This document shows positions 46,415 through 52,762 of a DNA stretch of 52,762 bases, piece after piece. Within the stretch, counting starts at the first letter, position 1. The number at the start of each line of letters is the position of its first letter. Position numbers and translations under genes: made by a program. Source of the DNA: Deltaproteobacteria bacterium (GTDB taxonomy: Bacteria; Myxococcota_A; Polyangia; Polyangiales; Houyiibacteriaceae); the NCBI GenBank assembly GCA_004283055.1, contig SHLP01000011.1, positions 1 to 52,762 of the forward strand, read 5' to 3'. A model generated the notes under the pieces. The model was not told the DNA's origin. It saw only the letters and a list, made by a program, of their open reading frames with translations, and did no database searches.

Positions 46415-47431
46415 TCACGGCTCTCGATAGGCTGCGAACGTGCACTGAACCGTCCCTGCGGGCAGGGCGTCGGTCGCGACGATGCTCGTGGAGACACGGC
46501 CCGGATCGTCCATGCGCCCGAAGCGCTCGACCAGCCGTGCGACTCGCTGCGACCAGCCCCCGCTGCCCGGTTTCGGCACCGCAACCTGGCAGGCCACCGG
46601 ACCGTGTGGAAAGGCGGCGAGCAGTCCGGTGAATCGCCGCACGGTTGCGTCCGACACCTGTCCCTTGGGCGTGAAAAAGCGCCCAGATCGAATCAGGACG
46701 GCGCTTCCAAGTCGATCGGCAGCGAAGCCGGCAACCGAAGCTGTTTCGACGAGCTCCGTCGCGGCGCCAGGGCGTGGCTCTGGCCAGTCAGCCCGAATTC
46801 TTCCGATGAGTCTTTCACTGTCGACCAGGAGGGACTCCGCCACCCGAGCGTCGCTCGGCCGCCTGCGTGCCACCCGGTCCGCACGTTCGCGAAGCGGCAG
46901 AAGTTGCTCGTCGGTCGCGCCGAGTGCTTCTGCAAGCGCGAGGTCGAGTCGCACCCGAGTCAGCACCGCATCGAGCGTCGCCTCGCTCACGGTGGTCGAC
47001 ACGGTCAAGGCCGCAAGACGTTCCGCTTCGCGAAGCGCGACGGCGTTGGCCTCGTGACGAGAGATGTCCCGGGCAACGGAGGCAGAGGCTCGTTGGTCGC
47101 GCGCGAGTTGCTTGGCCCAACGCTCTTCCTGGACCTGAAGCTCGGCGCGGCCACGATCCAACTGCACGCGCTCGGCTTCTGCGACGGCCGCCGCAAGCCA
47201 GAGGCGCGACTCGGTTCGATGGTCGTCGGCCGTGAGCTTGTCTTCGCTCCGCTCGGCCTCGTGGGCATGGGCCGATGCCAACTCTGCCCGCACGTAGAGG
47301 TCGGGGGCATGCTCGCGCGCGAGCTCGGCTTCCGGAGTAGAGAAGAGAAGGTCGGAGGTCCGGGCTGCCTGCGACCCGGCGCAGGCCCCGATCGCAACGC
47401 AGAGCAGAAGGAGCGTCGGGCGCGTCATCAT
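46415..47431 (-). CDS. Lipoprotein with OmpA-like C-terminal region
   Basis: From ATG 47431 (ATGATG; overlaps the upstream stop) the product is 338 residues. The signal MMTRPTLLLLCVAIGACAGS has lipobox IGAC. The middle is a long Ala/Arg/Glu-rich coiled coil (HAHEAERSEDKLTADDHRTESRLWLAAAVAEAE...). The C-terminal part (residues 230-335, ELVETASVAGFAADRLGSAVLIRSGRFFTPKGQVSDATVRRFTGLLAAFP...) has the general layout of an OmpA-type domain but lacks a clear NxxLSxxRA peptidoglycan motif. That part of the call is tentative. It pairs with the coiled-coil exported protein upstream. Confidence 0.62.
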   Translation of the reverse strand: MMTRPTLLLLCVAIGACAGSQAARTSDLLFSTPEAELAREHAPDLYVRAELASAHAHEAERSEDKLTADDHRTESRLWLAAAVAEAERVQLDRGRAELQVQEERWAKQLARDQRASASVARDISRHEANAVALREAERLAALTVSTTVSEATLDAVLTRVRLDLALAEALGATDEQLLPLRERADRVARRRPSDARVAESLLVDSERLIGRIRADWPEPRPGAATELVETASVAGFAADRLGSAVLIRSGRFFTPKGQVSDATVRRFTGLLAAFPHGPVACQVAVPKPGSGGWSQRVARLVERFGRMDDPGRVSTSIVATDALPAGTVQCTFAAYREP

Positions 47432-47847
47432 GGCAGCTCTCCGCCCCGCGCCAGCGATGCGCGATCGCTCATCAGCACCTCGAGCACACGTCGCTGGGCT
47501 TTCGCGCGCTCCCGGACCGCGTTGAGGCGACGTTGGGTGATGAGGAGCTCGGCCTGAGCCCTGCGCCGAGCGAGCTGGCGGTCGGCCAAGACCAGGGCCG
47601 CATCGGCGATCCTTCGCGCCCGCGCCGCTGCGCCCGAACCCTCCGGCGAGCTCGAAGCGCGCCGCAACGCGCGACGGGCTTGCTCGAGCGCACCTTTGGC
47701 ATACTTGGCGTCGTCTCGTGTTTCGAGCTCGGCCAGCCGGTGTTCGAGCTCTGAAGCGCGCGCCTGCGGACCGACGCCCTCGGCCAGGCCGGACGGCACG
47801 GGCGGACCGACGATCAGGGCGAGCAGAAGAAAACCGGCGCACAGCAA
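47428..47847 (-). CDS. Exported coiled-coil protein (DUF4398-like)
   Basis: The longest frame begins at 47964 inside the FHA gene. A TTG at 47847, preceded by GGGG, gives a clean signal peptide (LLCAGFLLLALIVGPPVPSGLA|EG), so I use that start (139 residues). The mature part is one long helix of about 100 residues: ELEHRLAELETRDDAKYAKGALEQARRALRRA... and LVLADRQLARRRAQAELLITQRRLNAVRERAKAQRRVLEVLM. This resembles DUF4398-type envelope proteins that precede OmpA-like lipoproteins. The stop overlaps the start of the next gene. Confidence 0.6.
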   Translation of the reverse strand: MLCAGFLLLALIVGPPVPSGLAEGVGPQARASELEHRLAELETRDDAKYAKGALEQARRALRRASSSPEGSGAAARARRIADAALVLADRQLARRRAQAELLITQRRLNAVRERAKAQRRVLEVLMSDRASLARGGELP

Positions 47848-47863
47848 GCGCGCCCCGCGCGAC

Positions 47864-48514
47864 TCACTGATACGAGAAGCGGAACTCGTAATCGCAAATG
47901 CGATATACGTCGCCTTCTTCGATGCGCTTGGATTCGACGCGTTGACCTGCGAACTCGATTCCATTCGTGCTGCCCAAGTCTTTCATGAAGTACGCACCGT
48001 CATGGAACACGACCGCTGCATGCTTGCGCGAAATGTTACCATCGCGAATGGCTAGATCGGTAGTTCGCACGCCCCGCCCGATGATGAACTCGTCTTTCTC
48101 GACCGGAATCGACTCGCCGTTGAACTGAAGCATCAGGACTCGCCGACTTGCCATGTCCGACGGTCTGCGGCCGGGAAGGGGCGGCGGTACGGTCACCGCT
48201 TGAAGCGGATTGATCGCCGGCTGTACCGTCGGCCGGCGGGATGGCACCGGAGTCAACATGGGCCTCGGCCGCGCGTCGATCGAAGGAGAGGCCACCGGTG
48301 ACGCGCCTGCGAGACCGGAGCCCACGAGATCCTGAGATTCCGCACCGACGGATGTGACGGTCTGCTCGCGTGAGCGCGCGTACTCACGCATGGCCTCGTT
48401 GATCAGATAGTCGACCGAGCACTGATGCTCCTCGCTGAGGCGATCGAAGATCTCGAAGAGGTAGTCGCGGCACTGAAACGCTCGCACCGTTTTCCTGTCA
48501 CCTTGATCAGCCAT
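47864..48514 (-). CDS. RHH-like/FHA fusion protein
   Basis: Cytosolic protein of 216 residues with two recognisable parts. Residues 8-50 (KTVRAFQCRDYLFEIFDRLSEEHQCSVDYLINEAMREYAR) resemble a ribbon-helix-helix or related DNA-binding dimer. Residues about 125-215 form an FHA phosphothreonine-binding domain with EFIIGRGVRTTDLAI, GNISRKHAAVVF and DLGSTNGIEFAGQRV, which contain the conserved Gly-Arg, Ser-Arg-Lys-His and Asn-Gly residues. A Pro/Ser linker of 75 residues joins them. It may tie Ser/Thr kinase signalling to transcription or to partner binding. It lies upstream of the two envelope genes on the same strand; no kinase gene is in the window. Confidence 0.78.
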   Translation of the reverse strand: MADQGDRKTVRAFQCRDYLFEIFDRLSEEHQCSVDYLINEAMREYARSREQTVTSVGAESQDLVGSGLAGASPVASPSIDARPRPMLTPVPSRRPTVQPAINPLQAVTVPPPLPGRRPSDMASRRVLMLQFNGESIPVEKDEFIIGRGVRTTDLAIRDGNISRKHAAVVFHDGAYFMKDLGSTNGIEFAGQRVESKRIEEGDVYRICDYEFRFSYQ

Positions 48515-48536
48515 GGATTCGACTACTCACTTCTAC

Positions 48537-50090
48537 TCACTTCTTGCCACCTTGCTCACGGGTCCGAAGTGCCTTGATGGCAGCATCGGCTACTTGACCA
48601 ACCTTCTTCACGGGTGGATTGAGCTCCGACCACCCCTGCCCTGTGACTGCGTCATCGTCCGACATCAACTGCTTCATGGCGGGGATGTCAGCTTCCCCAC
48701 CTCTGCGTTCAAGATAGCGCAATGCAACCACGCGATTCCACCACCGCGGCGAATTGAGCAGAGCCATGACGGTGGATGTGGGCGGAGGTGTCATCTGGCT
48801 CATCCTCGTGGCGTAGCCCTCGAGCTCTTCGGGTTCGTATTGGATTCCCGCAGATGATGGTAATCGTTGAGAAAATGGCTCAATCGCAGATGCGCCGCCA
48901 AGGGAGAGAACCAGCTCGCCCGCACGCCAACGCAGGCGCTTGGCAAGCTTGTCCGAGGCGGTGCACGAGCTCGACGTACATCCGACGCGCTCGACGAGGG
49001 GCCAAAGCCGGGGGATCGCGTCACGGCTACGGATGTCCCCGACGCGGTCGAATGCGTAGTCGCGAACCTCGACCGGATTGCTCGAATCGAGCGCGATCGA
49101 TAGCAGGCGATTGAGGTGGGCGCGGGTTACGTGCCCCTCGAGGGCCTTGAGCGCCGTGGCTCTGCGTGCGTTGAGGCGCTCGACCCAGGCCTTGGTGTCT
49201 TCGGCTCCTGCCTTGGTATCGGCGATTGCGAGCAGCCGATTCGAAACCAGCGCCTGCTCGCCGAGGTGATGCATCGCTGGGAGCGCGCCCTGGTTGATGT
49301 AGTTCTCGCGATTGTACACGGCCAACGACGACACGCGGGCTGGGTCGACCGGCTCTCCGGAAGCTTTGAGCGACGCGCGAATCTCACCCGCGAGCCACTT
49401 CACGAAGGACGGCTTCTCCATCGCTTTTTCGATGGTCACGAGTCGGGCGCCAGCGCGCTTTCGGGTTTGTTTGTCGCCGTCTTCCCCGATGATCTCCGCG
49501 ATTTTGATCATCGCCTGCGGAGGCATCTTCTCGTGGAGCGCGTCGACTAGCATGCCTGCCGCCTCGGCGCCGAGCGCGCGTGTCACCTGCTCCGCGCTGT
49601 AGTCCCCCGCAAGGCTTCGACCCTCGAAGTCGGCGGAGTACCAGCCGACGACGGCACGGATGAGCTCATTGCGGGAGCTCTCGGGCGCATAGGGAATCAC
49701 CATGTAGGCGGCATCCTTCGCGCGCACCTGGACCGGGTCAGGCGCCGAGGCCTCGAGGTCGGGCTCGGTCGAGAGAAGCGCTTGAAGGCGAGGGATCATT
49801 CCACCGACGATCGTTTCGCTCGTCGCTCGATCCTGACGCTGCAGCTCGTCGAACGCTTTGGACAGGATTGAAAGCGCGTCGATGTCGTTGCGATCCATCT
49901 CGACGATCGCGAGCGCCGCCTCGGTTCGAAGCTCGGGGCTGTACCGATCGCTCCCAATGACCGCGCGGAGCCGGGTGGGCCCTTTGACGGTTTCTTTCCA
50001 TTGTTGGACGTCGTCGCTATCTACTTTGCAGCCCGCCAGCACGAGGCCGGCGACCGAGCAAATCACCAGGAGCTTTGTCGTCCAACCCAT
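48537..50090 (-). CDS. HEAT-repeat-like lipoprotein
   Basis: From ATG 50090 the product is 517 residues with signal MGWTTKLLVICSVAGLVLAGC and lipobox LAGC. The frame stays open further upstream, but those 52 codons precede the signal. The body is helical with HEAT-like pairs: SPELRTEAALAIVEMDRNDIDALSILSKAF, ARRATALKALEGHVTRAHLNRLLSIAL and NPVEVRDYAFDRVGDIRSRDAIPRLWPLVERVG. It should be a scaffold on the inner face of the outer membrane or on the periplasmic side of the inner membrane. It is divergent from ftsK and has its own strong promoter. Confidence 0.78.
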   Translation of the reverse strand: MGWTTKLLVICSVAGLVLAGCKVDSDDVQQWKETVKGPTRLRAVIGSDRYSPELRTEAALAIVEMDRNDIDALSILSKAFDELQRQDRATSETIVGGMIPRLQALLSTEPDLEASAPDPVQVRAKDAAYMVIPYAPESSRNELIRAVVGWYSADFEGRSLAGDYSAEQVTRALGAEAAGMLVDALHEKMPPQAMIKIAEIIGEDGDKQTRKRAGARLVTIEKAMEKPSFVKWLAGEIRASLKASGEPVDPARVSSLAVYNRENYINQGALPAMHHLGEQALVSNRLLAIADTKAGAEDTKAWVERLNARRATALKALEGHVTRAHLNRLLSIALDSSNPVEVRDYAFDRVGDIRSRDAIPRLWPLVERVGCTSSSCTASDKLAKRLRWRAGELVLSLGGASAIEPFSQRLPSSAGIQYEPEELEGYATRMSQMTPPPTSTVMALLNSPRWWNRVVALRYLERRGGEADIPAMKQLMSDDDAVTGQGWSELNPPVKKVGQVADAAIKALRTREQGGKK

Positions 50091-50133
50091 CCGACTAGCG
50101 GAATCATCCCCCCCGAGCATGCAACCCGGCAAG

Positions 50134-50161
50134 ATAATAGAGGATTCCGCCCGGCTTTCAA
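50134..50161 (-). promoter_or_regulatory. Sigma-70-type promoter for the HEAT-repeat lipoprotein gene
   Basis: On the minus strand TTGAAA (50161-50156) and TATTAT (50139-50134) are separated by 16 bp, both close to consensus. The predicted start near 50127 leaves a leader of about 37 nt to the ATG at 50090. It supports the internal ATG as the true start because the longer frame would begin upstream of this promoter. Confidence 0.7.
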
Positions 50162-50236
50162 GAAGCTCGGAGCGCCTTGATTTCTTGACCAGCGCGGCCG
50201 TGCGCGCATAGCCTGTTGATGTAGGAGACCTCGTAC

Positions 50237-52588
50237 TTGAGCGCACATGAAACCACCTCTTCAGGCGACCTGGCGGCGCCGGAGGGCAGGCGGCAGGACG
50301 TTCTTGCGATCCTTGCCCTCACGGCCACCGTCCTGCTGACTCTGTCACTCGTCTCCTATGACGCCCGAAACGGCGCGGCGAACTTGGTGGGCCCGGTCGG
50401 CCATCGATTCGCACGAGCCCTCATGCTGGCGTTCGGTCTGGTCGCTTGGATCCTGCCGCTCGAGGGGGGGCTGCTGACGTGGCGTTTGTTTCGCAGGCGA
50501 TCTGCGATGCTCGGACTCGCTACGATCGCCTCGACCCTCGTTTTGGTCGTCATGGGCGCGGCCCTCGGTCACCTGCTGATCGAGCCGCAGGCGGTTTGGG
50601 GTGCATCACCCGGAGGAGCGGTTGGGGAGCTGCTCGGAGAGGTGCTGCGTTCCTTGCTGGGCTTCTACGGCACCGTGATCATCGGCTTTGCGATTCTTGG
50701 CACGGCCGTCATTCTGCGGACCCCGTGGACGCTCGAGGAGTCGGCCCGTGCGGTCGGACGGCTCGGTCATGCCGGATGGGCGAAGGTTCGGGGAGTGTTC
50801 GGGGCGCTGCGTGAGGCCTGGGCCGAGGCCCGCGAGATCCACGACGAAGAGATCCGCGCAAGCCAGCCCCGAATCATGGGGATGCACTACGACCGCGAGG
50901 AACCGGACAGCGCTCCAGCTCCGACGATCGCAACGACCTCAGCGATTGCGAAAACGCCGAAGCCCAAGCCGAGCGGTCCCGATGGCCCGACGATCGTCGC
51001 GCCCAAAGAAACCAAGCAGAAACCGCTCGAGATCTCCACGCGCCCAAAGCGAAGCCACCGGGACTTCCAGCTGCCGCCAACCAAGCTCCTCGACGAACCG
51101 GATGCATCTGAAATCCACGTCGATGCCGAAGCGCTTCGCGAAAACGCAGAGTTGCTGACCGAGAAGCTGGCGGCCTACGGAGTCCGGGGGCGCGTCGATG
51201 AGATCCACCCTGGTCCGGTCGTGACGATGTACGAGTTCGAACCTCAGAGCGGCACCAAGGTCTCCAAAATCGCCGGGTTGGCCGATGACCTCGCGATGGC
51301 CCTGGCCGCCCAGAAAGTTCGCATCGTGGCCCCGATCGCGGGCAAGGCACGGGTTGGCTTCGAGCTTCCCAACGATCTGCGCCAGATGGTCCATCTGCGT
51401 GAAATCGTCGAGGACCGGCGCTGGGAGCTGCAGGGTGGGGCGCTTCCGATGGCGCTCGGCAAGGACATCGCCGGGCAGCCCGTTTACGTCGACCTCGCGC
51501 GGATGCCTCACCTGCTCGTTGCGGGCGCCACCGGTTCCGGCAAGAGCGTTGCGCTCAATGTGATGCTGACCTCGATCCTCGCAAAAAAGACACCGGAAGA
51601 AGTTCGCATGCTGATGATCGATCCCAAGGTCGTCGAGCTGCAGGTCTTCGATGGTATTCCGCACATGCTCCTGCCGGTCGTGACCGACATGAAGAAGGCC
51701 GCGCTTGCGCTTCGCTGGGCGGTCGACGAGATGGAGCGGCGCTACCAGGTTTTCGCCGACGCGGGCACGCGAAACATCGACACGTACAACCGCCGGGTCG
51801 ATCGCGTCCTACGTGGCGATCTCCCGCTCGAGAAGTTCATGCCGAAGCGCAAGGGCAAAGTGAGCGCCCAGGACGCGGACGGTCGCGAGATTCTCCTCGA
51901 GCCGACGGACGGAGAGGCCGCCGACGCCGAGAGCTTCGAGCCCGAAAAACTCCCGTCGGTAGTGGTCGTCGTGGACGAGTTCGCCGACCTGATGATGGTT
52001 GCAGCCAAGGACGTCGAAGCCTGTGTGGCCCGCCTCGCACAGAAAGCGAGAGCCGCCGGCATTCACGTGATCCTGGCGACGCAGCGACCCAGCGTCGACG
52101 TGATCACCGGCATGATCAAGGCGAATTTCCCGGCGAGGGTCGCGTTCAAGGTCGCACAGCGCCAAGATTCGATGACCATCCTCGGCCGCTCGGGCGCCGA
52201 GCATCTACTCGGCATGGGCGACATGCTGATGATCCCGCCCGGCTCAGGCGATCTGCACCGAGTGCATGCCGCCTACGTCAGCGAGGACGAAGTGAAGTCC
52301 GTGTGTGACTTCCTCCGCGAGCAGGGCGAGCCCGAGTACCAGGAAGAGATCCTGAAACCACGCGACGACGACGGCTTGGGCGGCGAAAGCGACGACCCCC
52401 TCTACGACAAGGCCGTCGCGGTGGTCGCGAACGCAGGATACTGCTCCATCAGCCACGTCCAGCGTCAGCTGAGCGTCGGCTACAACAAGGCGGCCAAGCT
52501 CGTCGAACAAATGGAACAGCAAGGCGTCGTCGGGCCTCCGAGCTCGAAGGCGGGCGGACGAAGAGAAGTCCTCGTCGGGCCGATGTAG
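50237..52588 (+). CDS. ftsK: DNA translocase FtsK/SpoIIIE
   Basis: Septal DNA pump that moves the chromosome terminus through the closing septum. The 783 residues start at TTG 50237, with AGGAG about 8 bases upstream. About four membrane helices (residues 22-160) lead to a Pro/Lys linker. The RecA-like motor follows, with Walker A LLVAGATGSGKSVALNVML (about 427-445), Walker B VVVVDEFADLMMV and ATQRPSVDVITGMIKANFPARVAF. The C-terminal winged-helix gamma domain (YDKAVAVVANAGYCSISHVQRQLSVGYNKAAKLVEQME) recognises KOPS-type sequences. The linker is short compared with E. coli FtsK (1329 residues), close to SpoIIIE size. It shares an intergenic region with the divergent HEAT lipoprotein. Confidence 0.95.
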   Translation: MSAHETTSSGDLAAPEGRRQDVLAILALTATVLLTLSLVSYDARNGAANLVGPVGHRFARALMLAFGLVAWILPLEGGLLTWRLFRRRSAMLGLATIASTLVLVVMGAALGHLLIEPQAVWGASPGGAVGELLGEVLRSLLGFYGTVIIGFAILGTAVILRTPWTLEESARAVGRLGHAGWAKVRGVFGALREAWAEAREIHDEEIRASQPRIMGMHYDREEPDSAPAPTIATTSAIAKTPKPKPSGPDGPTIVAPKETKQKPLEISTRPKRSHRDFQLPPTKLLDEPDASEIHVDAEALRENAELLTEKLAAYGVRGRVDEIHPGPVVTMYEFEPQSGTKVSKIAGLADDLAMALAAQKVRIVAPIAGKARVGFELPNDLRQMVHLREIVEDRRWELQGGALPMALGKDIAGQPVYVDLARMPHLLVAGATGSGKSVALNVMLTSILAKKTPEEVRMLMIDPKVVELQVFDGIPHMLLPVVTDMKKAALALRWAVDEMERRYQVFADAGTRNIDTYNRRVDRVLRGDLPLEKFMPKRKGKVSAQDADGREILLEPTDGEAADAESFEPEKLPSVVVVVDEFADLMMVAAKDVEACVARLAQKARAAGIHVILATQRPSVDVITGMIKANFPARVAFKVAQRQDSMTILGRSGAEHLLGMGDMLMIPPGSGDLHRVHAAYVSEDEVKSVCDFLREQGEPEYQEEILKPRDDDGLGGESDDPLYDKAVAVVANAGYCSISHVQRQLSVGYNKAAKLVEQMEQQGVVGPPSSKAGGRREVLVGPM

Positions 52589-52762
52589 CGCGGGCGAACC
52601 GGGGCGCGGAAAAAAGGCGCGACGCGGTACCAACGGTCAACCGTACGACCGAAGAACGGCTCGCGACGGGCGTGCTCGCGATCGGGCGCCCCGTCGCCAC
52701 GGCACCCCAAGTCGACCTACGACTAGGCGCCGGCCCAATCGCTGTGCTGCCCATCCCGAGCC

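Noticed and set aside
50185-50213. Possible promoter TTGACC with an ATAGCC -10 for ftsK
   Set aside because: The -10 matches consensus poorly; the spacing fits but the evidence is too weak to list as a feature.
52589-52762. A gene start or end after ftsK
   Set aside because: Open frames exist on both strands but none shows a motif, start signal or useful length before the window ends.

Overview
The window is about 52.8 kb of GC-rich, densely packed chromosomal DNA. Gene content points to a Gram-negative deltaproteobacterium in the broad sense, most likely Myxococcota or a relative. The support is E1-alpha/beta-type pyruvate dehydrogenase, TatBC, a Gram-negative-length GyrB, many lipoproteins, type IV minor pilins with a PilY1-like protein, FHA, hybrid-kinase and GGDEF signalling, and frequent GTG/TTG starts. 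That placement is inferred from gene content and protein style, not from a phylogeny. I see no rRNA, CRISPR array, IS element, integrase or phage gene.

Layout. 0.1-3.4 kb: pdhA-pdhB-pdhC on the minus strand. 3.5-4.6 kb: GAF-GGDEF protein. 4.6-9.1 kb: a two-gene acyl-CoA carboxylase with an unusual biotin carboxylase/carrier fusion. 9.2-12.2 kb: inositol monophosphatase and a hybrid histidine kinase with receiver and HPt domains. 12.3-14.7 kb: gyrB. 14.8-16.6 kb: ABC exporter. 16.7-18.1 kb: two small envelope proteins and a lone receiver. 18.2-19 kb: enoyl-CoA-reductase-like SDR. 19-20.2 kb: tatB-tatC. 20.3-22.5 kb: a membrane MCP-like protein and an SCP2-like protein. 22.6-25.9 kb: a large pseudo-receiver/TPR membrane protein and a small lipoprotein. 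25.9-27.4 kb: trpS and a VOC protein. 27.4-31.8 kb: a HerA-type ATPase translationally coupled to a TPR lipoprotein. 31.9-35 kb: CPBP protease and a bifunctional Rel/SpoT. 35-38.4 kb: small membrane protein, GT39 glycosyltransferase and a small winged-helix-like protein. 38.4-39 kb: tRNA-Leu(CAG) locus. 39-46.4 kb: six-gene minor pilin/PilY1 operon with every junction overlapping. 46.4-50.1 kb: OmpA-like lipoprotein, a coiled-coil exported protein, an RHH-FHA fusion and a HEAT-type lipoprotein. 50.2-52.6 kb: ftsK. The outer flanks (1-128 and 52589-52762) show no gene I can support.

The most unusual structure is the tRNA-Leu locus. Four TTGAC elements spaced exactly 10 bp apart lead into the tRNA promoter. 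The tRNA is followed by a perfect 165-bp tandem duplication whose unit begins with the last 18 nt of the tRNA itself, and a third, truncated 10-nt start of the unit follows. This has the architecture of the E. coli tyrT locus, where tRNA-tail-initiated repeats give the small rtT RNA, but here it is at a leucine tRNA with unrelated repeat sequence. Each unit also carries a 9-nt exact complement of the tRNA T-loop/T-stem and two strong hairpins.

Other points worth follow-up are interleaved inverted repeats just before the small winged-helix gene and a well-spaced sigma-54-like element at the start of the pilin operon. The non-canonical carboxylase, the coupled HerA-ATPase/TPR-lipoprotein pair and the RHH-FHA fusion also stand out. 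Several starts were moved inward from the longest open frame because of Shine-Dalgarno signals, signal peptides or stop/start overlaps. These choices are noted per gene.
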